Program-made: the position numbers and the translations under genes
Assembly: GCF_001644605.1 (NCBI RefSeq)
Contig: NZ_CP011388.1
Span: 1,783,001 to 1,847,000, forward strand
Reading direction: 5' to 3'
DNA: 64,000 nucleotides
DNA from: Paenibacillus swuensis
Lineage (GTDB): Bacteria; Bacillota; Bacilli; Paenibacillales; DY6
Part shown: piece after piece, positions 15,441-23,984 of the stretch
Numbering within the stretch: the first letter of the stretch is position 1
Layout of the letters: the number at the start of each line of letters is the position of its first letter
Notes under the pieces: model-generated
Database searches by the model: none
What the model saw: only the letters and a program-made list of their open reading frames with translations
What the model was told of the DNA's origin: nothing

Positions 15441-16510
15441 TATTTGCGGTTAACACGGTTCCTGTTGGAGGAAGTCAACTTCTTCCACCGCTCCTTCTGC
15501 TGCAGACGCAGCTTGACGTCGTCCTTGGCCGCAAGAAACGCCAGCTCGCGCTGCGTCTTCTTGTAGCTCTCGTACCGCTCGGCGCGCAGCGCGCCGCCAA
15601 GCAACCCCTCGCGCACCGCGCAGCCCGGCTCGCGCTCGTGGCGGCAGTCCGCGAACTTGCAGCCCGCGGCAAGCTCCTCAATCTCGGCGAACGTGTCGCC
15701 GAGACCTTCATCCGCATGCCAGAGCTGCAGTTCGCGCATGCCCGGCGTATCGACGAGAAGGCCGCCGCCCGGCATAACGAACAGCTCGCGGTACGTCGTC
15801 GTGTGACGGCCGCGGTCGTCGCCTTCGCGGATGCCTTGCACTTCCTGCACCGGCTCGCCTAATAGCAGATTGATCAGCGTCGATTTCCCGGCGCCCGATG
15901 AACCCAGCAGCGCAACCGTCCGGCCGGGGCTCACATAAGGCGTTAACGCCTCGATCCCCTCCTGGTTCCACGCGCTGACCACGTGCACCGGCACGCCGAT
16001 CGCCACGGCTTCCACTTCCGCGGCCCGCTCGGTGGCCTCTTCGCATAGATCGGCTTTGCTGAGCACGATGACCGGGCTCGCGCCGCTTTCCCACGCAAGG
16101 ATCAGGTACCGTTCAATCCGCCGGAGGTTAAAATCGTTATTGAGCGCGTTCACCAGGAACACGGTGTCCACGTTGGACGCCACGATCTGTTCCTCGGTCG
16201 TATTGCCGGCCGCCTTGCGCGAGAATTTGCTGAACCGCGGCAGGATGCCGTGGATGGTCGCTTTGCCTTCAGACGCCCGTGCTTCAAGCAACACGAAGTC
16301 CCCGACGGCCGGGTAATCCTCGCGCCCCGATGCTTCATGACGGAGCTTGCCGGACACCTCTCCCAGCAAATCGCCTTCCTCCGTCATGACCCTATACATA
16401 TGCTTGTGTTCAAGAGACACGCGGCCGAGCGTGTAACGTTCCGCATAGGGTGCGAACGGCTCTTGCCAACGTTCATGCCAGCCCAAAGTCTGAAGAGAAG
16501 TTACCTGCAT
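15440..16510 (-). CDS. rsgA: Small ribosomal subunit biogenesis GTPase RsgA
   Basis: A circularly permuted GTPase that checks late 30S maturation. It has an N-terminal OB fold (about 30-95), then G motifs in permuted order: G4 SKAD (151-154), G1 GSSGAGKST (203-211), G3 DTPG (254-257). The zinc site is Cys284, Cys289, His291 and Cys297. It has 356 residues, slightly longer than the Bacillus form, with a basic C-terminal tail ending NRNRVNRK. Its ATG overlaps the end of a small upstream ORF by 10 bases, implying coupled translation. Confidence 0.95.
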   Translation of the reverse strand: MQVTSLQTLGWHERWQEPFAPYAERYTLGRVSLEHKHMYRVMTEEGDLLGEVSGKLRHEASGREDYPAVGDFVLLEARASEGKATIHGILPRFSKFSRKAAGNTTEEQIVASNVDTVFLVNALNNDFNLRRIERYLILAWESGASPVIVLSKADLCEEATERAAEVEAVAIGVPVHVVSAWNQEGIEALTPYVSPGRTVALLGSSGAGKSTLINLLLGEPVQEVQGIREGDDRGRHTTTYRELFVMPGGGLLVDTPGMRELQLWHADEGLGDTFAEIEELAAGCKFADCRHEREPGCAVREGLLGGALRAERYESYKKTQRELAFLAAKDDVKLRLQQKERWKKLTSSNRNRVNRK

Positions 16511-16668
16511 AGCAGCACCCCCGCATCAACAGCCCGTGAACGCCATTTGTTCTCTTCGTATTCCTCATCAACGCCGAAGCGCTTGCCCATTCCCGATTGA
16601 ACCGCATAGCGCAGTCCATCCCTGTTCCATATCGAGGCGTGTTCACTCATCGGAACAAATAACAGCAT
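16501..16668 (-). CDS. Small ORF overlapping both rsgA and its upstream neighbour
   Basis: A 55-residue frame whose ATG overlaps the previous gene's stop as TAATG and whose TAA lies 10 bases inside rsgA. The peptide begins MLLFVPMSEHASIWNRDG and ends GVLLCR. No family is recognised. The tight overlap on both sides is the argument for it being translated; no strong ribosome-binding site is seen, so it may be re-initiated. An internal ATG (MSEHA) is the alternative start. Confidence 0.45.
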   Translation of the reverse strand: MLLFVPMSEHASIWNRDGLRYAVQSGMGKRFGVDEEYEENKWRSRAVDAGVLLCR

Positions 16669-17042
16669 TAAGATCTGCATAGTTCCACCCCCCGGGATGA
16701 AACTGAGGCTTGTTCCGCTTTGGTCCGTCCCTCGGCGGATTTCCCGCCGCCGGAACCTTCGCGATTACCGATCAGATCGCGTGTCTTCATAATGATTTTG
16801 CGAATACTGTCCTGCGACAGATGGTATTTCACGATCAATTCCCGCACGGGCATGCCGTCTTTATACAGACTGTAAATCTCGTAATTACGTTCCTGGATCA
16901 CCATCCGAGTGCCGTTATTCTCGCCCCAGCCTGCGCGTTTCTGTTCCTTCTTCGGAATGTATATTAATTCGCCTTGAATGTATTCTTGTAATTCCTTCAG
17001 CAATCTAGCCGGAAGAATCTGCTTCCCGTTCTTGTAACTCAT
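16668..17042 (-). CDS. CD3324 family protein (Mor-like HTH)
   Basis: A 124-residue protein beginning MSYKNGKQILPARLLKELQEY and continuing with IQGELIYIPKKE, the signature of the CD3324 family, related to the Mor transcription activator fold. A helix-turn-helix is likely at about 55-85 (GMPVRELIVKYHLSQDSIRKII). The C-terminal 30 residues are low complexity (Gly/Ser/Lys). AGGGAGG precedes the ATG. The role is unknown; DNA binding is inferred from the fold. Confidence 0.8.
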   Translation of the reverse strand: MSYKNGKQILPARLLKELQEYIQGELIYIPKKEQKRAGWGENNGTRMVIQERNYEIYSLYKDGMPVRELIVKYHLSQDSIRKIIMKTRDLIGNREGSGGGKSAEGRTKAEQASVSSRGVELCRS

Positions 17043-17172
17043 TGTATATTTCCTCCCTGTTATGTGGGTTCATTTGTCCTAATTCACCTGTCATCTTTAC
17101 TCCTGTACCTGCTTCTCTACCTGTCATCCGCGCCTTGCCTGCTGCATTTCCCGTAAATTTAATTGTATTCAT
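17005..17172 (-). CDS. Small ORF with internal repeat upstream of the CD3324 gene
   Basis: A 55-residue basic-to-acidic frame behind GAGAGG. It holds two similar segments, KARMTGREAG and VKMTGELGQM, and ends in an acidic helix (REEIYNELQEREADSSG). Its last 38 bases overlap the start of the CD3324 gene in another frame. There are no known relatives. The good ribosome-binding site favours expression; the overlap with a well-supported gene is a caution. Confidence 0.45.
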   Translation of the reverse strand: MNTIKFTGNAAGKARMTGREAGTGVKMTGELGQMNPHNREEIYNELQEREADSSG

Positions 17173-17296
17173 ATTTCATTACCTCTCTTTCGTAGAATGG
17201 GTTTTGTTTCTTGGATTTCGTTTTCATGTTCATCATTAGGGCCTAAAAATACAAATTCCCCCTGACATACCGTCCAGGAGGAACTGAAAAAGGGTA
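17173..17296. other. Intergenic stretch upstream of the CD3324 set
   Basis: This AT-rich stretch holds the likely leader of the leftward small ORF/CD3324/rsgA set, after the micro-ORF terminator. No clear promoter was picked out. Confidence 0.4.
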
Positions 17297-17322
17297 TAAA
17301 AAAACACGATATACATATCGCG
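17297..17322 (-). terminator. Terminator after the 24-residue micro-ORF
   Basis: Minus strand: CGCGATAT-GT-ATATCGTG stem with one G-U pair, then seven T. It is a compact, convincing intrinsic terminator. Confidence 0.75.
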
Positions 17323-17380
17323 CGCCCTTGGGTAAAACTTCAGTTGGTTTAAAACGGAAGACGGCTATTTAGAGAGATAT

Positions 17381-17455
17381 TCAGTTGTCAAGCACCTCAG
17401 TAATGGCTACAGCGGTATCAACAGTTGTTATCATTGTAAAAGTCATGATCATCAT
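17381..17455 (-). CDS. Micro-ORF with strong ribosome-binding site (24 residues)
   Basis: An AAAGGAGAG sequence is followed by three in-frame ATGs (codons 1, 2 and 4); codon 4 has the best spacing and would give 21 residues starting MTFTMITTVDTA. The peptide is Thr/Val/Ala-rich, neutral to acidic, and has no signal peptide. It lies between tandem hairpins upstream and an intrinsic terminator downstream, so it could be a free-standing small gene or a leader peptide. No family is recognised. Confidence 0.4.
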   Translation of the reverse strand: MMIMTFTMITTVDTAVAITEVLDN

Positions 17456-17543
17456 CTCTCCTTTCGCCTGTTATGTATTTCAAATCTATTCCAATAATAT
17501 CTGATGGGTGTGGGCTGTGGCAACCCTTTTTTTCAAAATATAG

Positions 17544-17619
17544 GGAGGGGACCAGAACATCCCCTCCGCAGAACGATTTTCGCGGGTTAGGCGAAAATCA
17601 CCTCATGCTTTGTAATCAA
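17544..17619 (-). ncRNA. Tandem perfect hairpins with a 10-residue leader-like ORF
   Basis: On the minus strand, GAAAGGAG precedes TTG and ten codons (MITKHEVIFA) ending at 17587 (ORF 17587-17619). The stop falls in the loop of a perfect 9-bp hairpin (17575-17583 with 17591-17599). A second perfect hairpin of 8 bp follows (17544-17551 with 17560-17567). There is no strong T tract. The arrangement resembles a leader peptide with attenuator structures or a small structured RNA, but no known class is recognised. Confidence 0.35.
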
Positions 17620-17736
17620 CTCGATCACTCCTTTCCTCGAGATTCAGCCGGCCGGCTAAGTTCATTACAACATATCTGCTGAGCGGTCACAAGGGAAAGA
17701 ACGTTTTAAATTATTTTTACCATAGGTCAACATCCA

Positions 17737-18648
17737 CTACAACTGGCTCACCTTATGATATCTGTTGCGGAACGACTGCTCCATCCCCTTGGAAACACAG
17801 AAAAATCCGAAAATCAGCGTGACGTATCCCAGCATCGGGTATAAGAAGATCCAGTCCCGCGGTCCGATGGCGCCTTTGGCGTTGCCGACCATGCCGGCCC
17901 ATTCATGGGTGAGGGAGGTGAACAGAACCGGATCCCGCTGCATCAGCGTGCCTCCAACAAAAATGTGGAAGATCCCTAATTGTCCAAACACCGTTAAAGT
18001 CAATATGAGTTCATGGAGAAACAGAATCAGCAAACTTTCTTTCATTTGGGGCAAAATATGATATCTTAGCGTACGCATATCCCCCGCTCCCAAAGCTACC
18101 GAAGCCAATACGTACTGTTGCTCTTGAATCTGGCGCGTCTTGTTCGCGGTACTCGAAATAATCGCGGGCAAACCGAGCAGAACCAGAACAACCCCCAGCA
18201 GAACCGTCAGGGTCAACGGAGATAAGGTTGAATTGATGCTCAAGCCGTACATCATGAAGAGGACGACCACAAACATCGGGATTCCGCTTAGCAGATTACC
18301 TTCCGTACGGGCACGCTGCTTTCCTTTACGATAATAGCCCCATATCATGCCCAAACCCGCGCCCACAACCACTCGGAACAAAGCCACGATGAAGGCGGCT
18401 GCCAAGGTATATTTGGCGCCGTGCATCATCAGGGTAAGGATGTCGTATCCGAACACATCGGTACCGAACCAATAAGTCCGATCGGGCGGCAACGGCGGCG
18501 CCACGTACTGCTGTTCTCCCGCACCGTCGGTAACAAACCCCGGCGTCACATGGTGTTCAAGGTCAAACGGCGCCAGCAGAGGACCAAAGATCGCAATGAC
18601 CGTGATGAATCCCACAATGATCAAGCCTGTTACATTCCATCGGTTCAT
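17737..18648 (-). CDS. Oligopeptide/nickel-type ABC transporter permease (DppC-like)
   Basis: A 303-residue inner permease with six predicted membrane helices and a BPD_transp_1-type domain. The EAA-like loop is ASVALGAGDMRTLRYHILPQM. A roughly 60-residue external region follows the first helix, with the usual YWFGTDVFGYDIL motif of DppC/OppC proteins. Its ATG overlaps the partner permease stop as ATGA. No substrate-binding protein or ATPase gene is adjacent, so the rest of the transporter must be elsewhere. Confidence 0.85.
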   Translation of the reverse strand: MNRWNVTGLIIVGFITVIAIFGPLLAPFDLEHHVTPGFVTDGAGEQQYVAPPLPPDRTYWFGTDVFGYDILTLMMHGAKYTLAAAFIVALFRVVVGAGLGMIWGYYRKGKQRARTEGNLLSGIPMFVVVLFMMYGLSINSTLSPLTLTVLLGVVLVLLGLPAIISSTANKTRQIQEQQYVLASVALGAGDMRTLRYHILPQMKESLLILFLHELILTLTVFGQLGIFHIFVGGTLMQRDPVLFTSLTHEWAGMVGNAKGAIGPRDWIFLYPMLGYVTLIFGFFCVSKGMEQSFRNRYHKVSQL

Positions 18649-19544
18649 CGTTTAGCCCCCTTTTCCAGCGCATAAAGAAACAACCTGCTCATCCAGAGCA
18701 CGATTCCGTACAAAATCATAAATACAAGAAGAGCGTTCAAAACAAGCGGAAACTGATACCCGGACAGCACGCCGGACGATACCTCAACACGCTCAAAACC
18801 GCTGGACAGCATCAGCTTCGTAATGCCATGCACGTTGTAGAAATATTCTACGATAAAGAGGTTGCTCATAATAATCCCCAAAAATTTAGGCAAGTCCGCT
18901 TTCAAGTAAGGAATTACGTTAGGAAGCATATGTTTGAGCAAAATGTAGCCGCGGCTAAATCCTTTTGCCTTCACCGTCCGAATATAATCCGCTGTAAGCG
19001 CGTCGTCGATATGAACAGACAAATTGCGCAGCACATAGAAGGTGGGCACAAGCACCATGGAAAGAAGCGGCAGCGCCACCGCGGGCTCGTCAGACATGAA
19101 CGTGGCAATCCGCGCAAGCAGGATCCCTGTCGACTTGTAGAAGAGCACCACAAAGAGTTGAAGCATAATCATGATGACGAAATCCGGGATGATTACCAGC
19201 ATATCAAGCGTATTACGGACTTTACGATACTTGTACAACGATAATGCGAGAAGGAGGCCAAGGGACAGGCTCCCGAGCGCCGCGATGCTGACATAGAAGA
19301 AGGACGGCCACCAGTAGGAACCCAGCTGTTCTGCCAAAGAATGCTCCGTTCGGCCGGTGTAGAACCGAAACGAGGACCCATCGGACAACCCTGAGAAATA
19401 GTGCTGAATCTGGAGATAAGCTTCTTCCCATTGTAGGGACAACTGCCCTTCTTTCGCCTGCAAAAGGATCGGAAAACTCGCAAACAGAAAAGCCCCTGCC
19501 AGGGAAAGCAGCAAAGGCCCGATGACATAAAAACGGTTACGCAT
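18645..19544 (-). CDS. ABC transporter permease (DppB-like)
   Basis: The partner permease of 299 residues, with an N-terminal helix, a long external loop (about 30-80) and five further helices. The EAA-like loop reads ADYIRTVKAKGFSRGYILLKHMLPN. AGGTGA lies seven bases before the ATG used; an in-frame ATG 16 codons upstream is possible. It is the first gene of the two-gene unit. The loop sequence is diverged from standard DppB proteins. Confidence 0.82.
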   Translation of the reverse strand: MRNRFYVIGPLLLSLAGAFLFASFPILLQAKEGQLSLQWEEAYLQIQHYFSGLSDGSSFRFYTGRTEHSLAEQLGSYWWPSFFYVSIAALGSLSLGLLLALSLYKYRKVRNTLDMLVIIPDFVIMIMLQLFVVLFYKSTGILLARIATFMSDEPAVALPLLSMVLVPTFYVLRNLSVHIDDALTADYIRTVKAKGFSRGYILLKHMLPNVIPYLKADLPKFLGIIMSNLFIVEYFYNVHGITKLMLSSGFERVEVSSGVLSGYQFPLVLNALLVFMILYGIVLWMSRLFLYALEKGAKR

Positions 19545-19654
19545 GAGGAAATCACCTGCTATTTCATATGTTAAGAAGTACATATTCGACATGAAATTCC
19601 TATTTCCTGCGATAAATGTAATTTGGGTAATGTTTCCGGTTCGGTTCAGTGCTG

Positions 19655-20980
19655 TTACTGTACGTAACTGTTCACAATATCAACCAGCATGTCATTAAGA
19701 TACTCCACCTGATACTCTCCCACCTCGGCCTCTTTATGATCGCCGCCTATACCGCTATGGTCGGTAAGAAACACATAAGTTCCGCCTGTGAAGATAGCGA
19801 ATGTGCGCAGGACATATTCCGTGTTTTGGTCAATTCCGCTGGACACTACGGGGATGATCCGAATGCCTTTTTCGGCCGCGTCTCGGATGGTGCGCTGCAG
19901 ATCCTTCAGAACATCAGGTTTATGTCTGGGCGGGGCGTCCAACACAAGGAACATAATCCTTGCGCGGGCTTTCGTGCTCCAGTCATGTTCGTTGACGGCA
20001 TTGTCCAGCGCCAGCTCCACCGCTTCCGGGTAGTCCCCGCCTCCGCCGGCGCTTTCCGCCCTTAGCTGGTCAACGGCATCGGCTGCGTTTCGTGTAAACG
20101 GAAAATCTTTCACCGTATATTCGTCTTCCTCGTCTTTGTAGAAATTCGCGCTGATCCTTAAACTCAGTTTCTGATTATTGTCTTGATCCACGCGCTCCAT
20201 AACGTTTTGAAGCTCCGCTTCCAGGTAGTTCATCTCATCACCCATGGAGCCGGTTGTGTCCACGACAAACATGACATCGACCGCTTCCGTCTCTTCGGAT
20301 GCTGAGCGCATCTCAATCTTCAAGGGCTTGGAGCGTTCGAATTCAGCATTCTCCACAATGCGTTGATCTTGTCCGGATTGTACAACTACCCGGAACGGAC
20401 CTTGCTCCTGTTGACGGAATGCGCCGGCAAACAATTCGGCCATGCCTTGCCGATCGGTTCTTGCCGTCCATAACGAATCCCCGTCTGCGTTCATCAACTC
20501 CACCTTGGCGTCGGAAACCGGCTTTTGATTGAAATGTACTTGTACGGTGAGACGCTCCTGGGTGTACAGTTGCCAATATTGCTCCGCGTCTGCCCAATCC
20601 TGTTCCTGTAACAGCAGGCTCCAGCGTTTCCATTCGTTTAAATCATTCCATTGGCCAGCGGTTAATTGTCCTGCTTGAATGTCTTTGGTTTGCGCGGAGC
20701 CCCTAGTAGATTTTTTCTCTTTGTGCTTACTGTTTCCGGAATCTTCCTTCTCCGCCGTTACGCTCCCGCCCCCTGCAGCAGGCTCTTCACTGCCGGCCGC
20801 CGTGTCTCCGCTGTCCGTAGTTGATGTGTTCTCATTGGCGGACGGAGAACTTTCTTCTGTGTTGCCGTTCTGTTGCTTGCTGCTGTCATTCGATGGATTG
20901 CCGTTGTTACTGCATGCGGTGACCATCGTAATTAGCAAGATGACGCACACCCACCATAAAACTCTTTTGAACATAGCCAT
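19655..20980 (-). CDS. VWA-domain lipoprotein
   Basis: A secreted lipoprotein: the signal peptide ends in the lipobox MVTAC. A Ser/Thr/Asn/Glu-rich linker covers about residues 25-105, a beta-sandwich-like region follows, and a von Willebrand factor A domain spans about 230-435. The MIDAS motif DTTGSMGDE and a later GGGGDYPEA are visible, as in metal-binding VWA domains. It probably mediates adhesion or protein contact at the cell surface; the partner is unknown. The third codon is also ATG and has better spacing from GGGGG. It is co-directional with the permeases but separated by 110 bases. Confidence 0.85.
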   Translation of the reverse strand: MAMFKRVLWWVCVILLITMVTACSNNGNPSNDSSKQQNGNTEESSPSANENTSTTDSGDTAAGSEEPAAGGGSVTAEKEDSGNSKHKEKKSTRGSAQTKDIQAGQLTAGQWNDLNEWKRWSLLLQEQDWADAEQYWQLYTQERLTVQVHFNQKPVSDAKVELMNADGDSLWTARTDRQGMAELFAGAFRQQEQGPFRVVVQSGQDQRIVENAEFERSKPLKIEMRSASEETEAVDVMFVVDTTGSMGDEMNYLEAELQNVMERVDQDNNQKLSLRISANFYKDEEDEYTVKDFPFTRNAADAVDQLRAESAGGGGDYPEAVELALDNAVNEHDWSTKARARIMFLVLDAPPRHKPDVLKDLQRTIRDAAEKGIRIIPVVSSGIDQNTEYVLRTFAIFTGGTYVFLTDHSGIGGDHKEAEVGEYQVEYLNDMLVDIVNSYVQ

Positions 20981-21155
20981 AGTCCCCCTTTAGTTCGCTC
21001 TGCCTTCCAGACGTATCCAGAAATGGAGAAGTTGCAAGTTTTACAAACTAGATGGATATTTTTTCAAAAGTCGGATTTGCTTTGCTTTGCAAGGATTTTG
21101 ACGGATGATGTAGAATGAAACTATAGTTGCAGTTTGCAATAAGGAGTGGGCACTT

Positions 21156-21476
21156 GTGGAGACGTACGAAATTGTTTATATGGAAATGTTGAACAAAGGG
21201 AACATGGATGTGCTTGATTTCTTCAAAGCGGAGCTGATCGTGGTCGAGGAACTTGGGACGCGGAATTGGTATGTGGATGTGAGCGGCATTCGCGACAGAC
21301 CTTTGCTGGACCGGTATAGCTACAGTGATGACATTCGTGTGGAGTTAAAGCTGAGGACTGCTGACGGGGACGAGCTTACAGGCGACGGATACTTTCATCC
21401 GAAACTGGCCGCATTGGGCGCGGCTATTCGCGGGGACGGCAGACTGAACGGATACGATACGGGGGAACAGGCTTAG
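21156..21476 (+). CDS. Hypothetical protein of 106 residues
   Basis: The GTG start follows AAGGAG, and a TTGCAA-18-TAGAAT promoter-like sequence lies just upstream. The protein is acidic, mixed alpha/beta, without signal or membrane segments, beginning METYEIVYMEMLNKG. No family is recognised. It stands alone, divergent from the VWA lipoprotein gene. Confidence 0.6.
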   Translation: METYEIVYMEMLNKGNMDVLDFFKAELIVVEELGTRNWYVDVSGIRDRPLLDRYSYSDDIRVELKLRTADGDELTGDGYFHPKLAALGAAIRGDGRLNGYDTGEQA

Positions 21477-21512
21477 TCGCGGGTGCCGGCAACGGACCGG
21501 GGTAATGCTTCG

Positions 21513-21852
21513 TCACCGCTGATGCCGGCTTATCCCTTTCGATCATGTTGGGTGTATTCTTGGTCACCGCTGATGCTGGCTTATCCCTTTCAATCAGTTG
21601 GGTGTATTCTTGGTCACTGTTGATACTGGCTTATCCCTTTCGATCAGGTTGGCTGGATGCTCGGTCATCGCTGATGCTAGCTTATCCCATTCAATCAGGT
21701 TGGGTGTATTCTTGGTCAACGCTGATGCTGGCTTATCCCTTTCAATCAGTTGGGTGTATTCTTGGTCACCGCTGATGCTGGCTTATCCCTTTCGATCAGG
21801 TTGGGTGTATTCTTGGTCAACGCTGATGCTGGCTTATCCCTTTCGATCAGGT
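21513..21852. repeat. Tandem repeat, 6.7 copies of a 50/51-bp unit
   Basis: Units start at 21513, 21564, 21614, 21665, 21716, 21766 and 21817 and alternate between 50 and 51 bases; the last is partial. The core is GCTGATGCTGGCTTATCCC followed by TTTCRATCAGGTTGGGTGTATTCTTGG. Unit 3 is the most diverged. Open frames across it are short and shift with the 50/51 alternation, so it is not a repeat protein. The inverse motif GGGATAACCCNGCA recurs singly at about 21900 and 22060. Confidence 0.9.
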
Positions 21853-22133
21853 CACCCTTGGATTTATTGAAATTAGGGGCAATTTCGGGTGCTGAGGCAA
21901 TGGGATAACCCCGCAATGGTGAATAAACAGACATTATCCGGTCGAATTCATTAAAGCATAAAGGGTTTTATTGTAAAAATAGTTTCACAGTGAAATCACC
22001 GAAAAAGGATTAAATTGTAAAATTAAACCACAAAATCACTCATACTGAGTCAATGGGATAACCCAGCATTGAGACAATTAACAACACAATACAAATACAT
22101 AACGGCGTTAAGCCGACTGGGAGGAAACCTTCA
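21853..22133. other. AT-rich region upstream of purT
   Basis: No gene is seen. It contains two copies of a GGGATAACCC(C/A)GCA motif. It must contain the purT promoter, but no clear PurR box or purine riboswitch was found. Confidence 0.5.
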
Positions 22134-23315
22134 ATGAGTTATGGATCACCGCTAGGACACTACGCAAGAAAGATTATGTTATTGGGTGCCGGCGAACTGG
22201 GCAAGGAAGTCATTCTTGAAGCACAGCGGTTAGGCGTCGAGACGATCGCGGTGGATCGATACGCGAACGCGCCGGCCATGCAGGTGGCGCACAGATCGCA
22301 TGTGATCAACATGCTGGACGGCGAGCAGCTGCGCAATGTGATTGAACTAGAACGGCCGGATCTAATCGTGCCGGAAATTGAAGCGATTGCGACAGCGACG
22401 TTGCAAGAGCTGGAAGGTGAAGGCTTCCGCATCATCCCGACAGCACGCGCTTCGCGCCTGACGATGGATCGCGAGGGCATTCGCCGTCTCGCGGCTGAAA
22501 CGTTAGGCTTGCCAACCGCGAAGTATGAGTTTGCCGACTCCCTGGAGGAGTTGAAGCAAGCGGTGGAGAAGATGGGTACGCCTTGCGTAATCAAGCCCAT
22601 CATGAGCTCCTCCGGCAAAGGTCAGAGCGTATGCCGTGCTTTTGAAGAAGCCGAAGCGTGCTGGGAACTGGCGATGGAAGGCGGACGCGCGAAGAAAACA
22701 CGAGTAATCGTGGAGGAGTTTATCCGTTTTGACAGCGAGATTACGTTGTTGACCGTGCGGTCTGTGAGCGGCACGACGTTCTGCGCACCGATCGGACATA
22801 TTCAGAAGGACGGCGATTATATCGAATCGTGGCAGCCTCATCAAATGACCGAGGCGCAATTGCTGGAAGCTCAGAATATTGCCAAGACCGTAACCGATGA
22901 ACTTGGCGGATACGGCCTGTACGGTGTTGAGCTGTTCTTAACGGGAAACGGTGTGTACTTCAGCGAAGTGTCGCCGCGCCCGCACGACACCGGGCTGGTT
23001 ACGCTGGTGACGCAAGATCTTTCCGAGTTCGCGTTGCATGTGCGCGCGATTCTCGGGTTTCCGGTCACCGGCGTGCGCCTGCTGACGCCGGGTGCGACGC
23101 ACACGTTGAAAGCGGATCGCGATACAACCCAGTTCAAGATCGGCGGCGTCGAGGAAGCTTTGGCGGTGGACAACACGCAAGTTCGCGTGTTTGGTAAGCC
23201 GGAGACGAAGGTCGGCCGCCGCATGGCTGTCGCGTTGAGCTCAGCCGACACTGTGAAGCAAGCTCGCGAGCTAGCCACAAAAGCCGCATCGGCCTTGCAG
23301 GTGGAGTATCTGTAA
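22134..23315 (+). CDS. purT: Formate-dependent phosphoribosylglycinamide formyltransferase 2
   Basis: An ATP-grasp enzyme that makes formyl-GAR from GAR, formate and ATP in purine synthesis, bypassing the folate-dependent PurN step. The 393 residues include an N-terminal Rossmann-like domain ([11 protein letters not shown]), the central ATP-grasp fold with [13 protein letters not shown] and [10 protein letters not shown], and the metal-binding [10 protein letters not shown] near residue 285. GGGAGG precedes the ATG. It is monocistronic with its own terminator. Confidence 0.96.
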   Translation: MSYGSPLGHYARKIMLLGAGELGKEVILEAQRLGVETIAVDRYANAPAMQVAHRSHVINMLDGEQLRNVIELERPDLIVPEIEAIATATLQELEGEGFRIIPTARASRLTMDREGIRRLAAETLGLPTAKYEFADSLEELKQAVEKMGTPCVIKPIMSSSGKGQSVCRAFEEAEACWELAMEGGRAKKTRVIVEEFIRFDSEITLLTVRSVSGTTFCAPIGHIQKDGDYIESWQPHQMTEAQLLEAQNIAKTVTDELGGYGLYGVELFLTGNGVYFSEVSPRPHDTGLVTLVTQDLSEFALHVRAILGFPVTGVRLLTPGATHTLKADRDTTQFKIGGVEEALAVDNTQVRVFGKPETKVGRRMAVALSSADTVKQARELATKAASALQVEYL

Positions 23316-23333
23316 CAGCAAGCAAGCCCCTCA

Positions 23334-23368
23334 TTCCAGCGTAAAGCTGGTTCGAGGGGCTTCTTTGT
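23334..23368 (+). terminator. purT terminator
   Basis: AAGCCCCTC pairs with GAGGGGCTT, followed by CTTTGTTG. Confidence 0.7.
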
Positions 23369-23423
23369 TGTCCAGGCGAAGGGCGATGACAAATTAATGC
23401 CCCCAGGGACATTAATTAATGAG

Positions 23424-23966
23424 TCATTTTGATATAGAGTTAATTGAGATTAACCATTTGTTGGAGTCTTCTCTTTTATGAATAACAATATCAACTTTAG
23501 ATCCGGATGCAAGTTCTACAAGAAAACCCTTATTTCCATCTCCATCAACATCATTCCGCTCAAGATATTTGTATTTAACAATTTCACCTTTATTTTTCAT
23601 CGTCAATAACTCTTCCTGGTAGAAGGATCTAAACTCATCTTCATTAACAAAAGTGGAATAAAAAGGACTGCAAACATCTTCTCTTCCTTTAAGTACGGTT
23701 CTTTCAGGCAGTGGTATAGATAAATCTTTTAATTCATGCTCATATTCACATCTAAATTCTTTACTTGGAAAAACAAAGCTCTTCGCAAAATCATTGAACT
23801 CTAGATTCCAAAAGTAAAATTGAAACACAATTAGGATAGGTAAAGAAATAGCAATGATATATTTAGTAGTTTTTGTTCTTTTTGTTAAACTAGTAAATAC
23901 GATGAGCATGATTACTACCAGAATCATAATAATGGAATAGGGTATATACAATACATTTCCAGCCAC
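23424..23966 (-). CDS. AT-rich hypothetical membrane protein
   Basis: A 180-residue protein with two N-terminal membrane helices (about 7-26 and 36-52) and an extracytoplasmic domain containing the acidic turn VDGDGNKG. The GTG start has only a weak ribosome-binding site. Its base composition is clearly more AT-rich than its neighbours, suggesting late acquisition. It lies 18 bases after the metal-transporter fusion gene and may be read through from that operon. A short palindrome at 23391-23416 may end it. No family is recognised. Confidence 0.6.
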   Translation of the reverse strand: MAGNVLYIPYSIIMILVVIMLIVFTSLTKRTKTTKYIIAISLPILIVFQFYFWNLEFNDFAKSFVFPSKEFRCEYEHELKDLSIPLPERTVLKGREDVCSPFYSTFVNEDEFRSFYQEELLTMKNKGEIVKYKYLERNDVDGDGNKGFLVELASGSKVDIVIHKREDSNKWLISINSISK

Positions 23967-23984
23967 ACCATCATCCCCTGACTG

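Noticed and set aside
21513-21852. CRISPR array
   Set aside because: The whole 50/51-base unit is repeated, with no unique spacers and no cas genes.
21545-21934. Repeat-protein ORFs in the tandem repeat
   Set aside because: The unit alternates between 50 and 51 bases, so no single frame survives across the array, and starts lack ribosome-binding sites.
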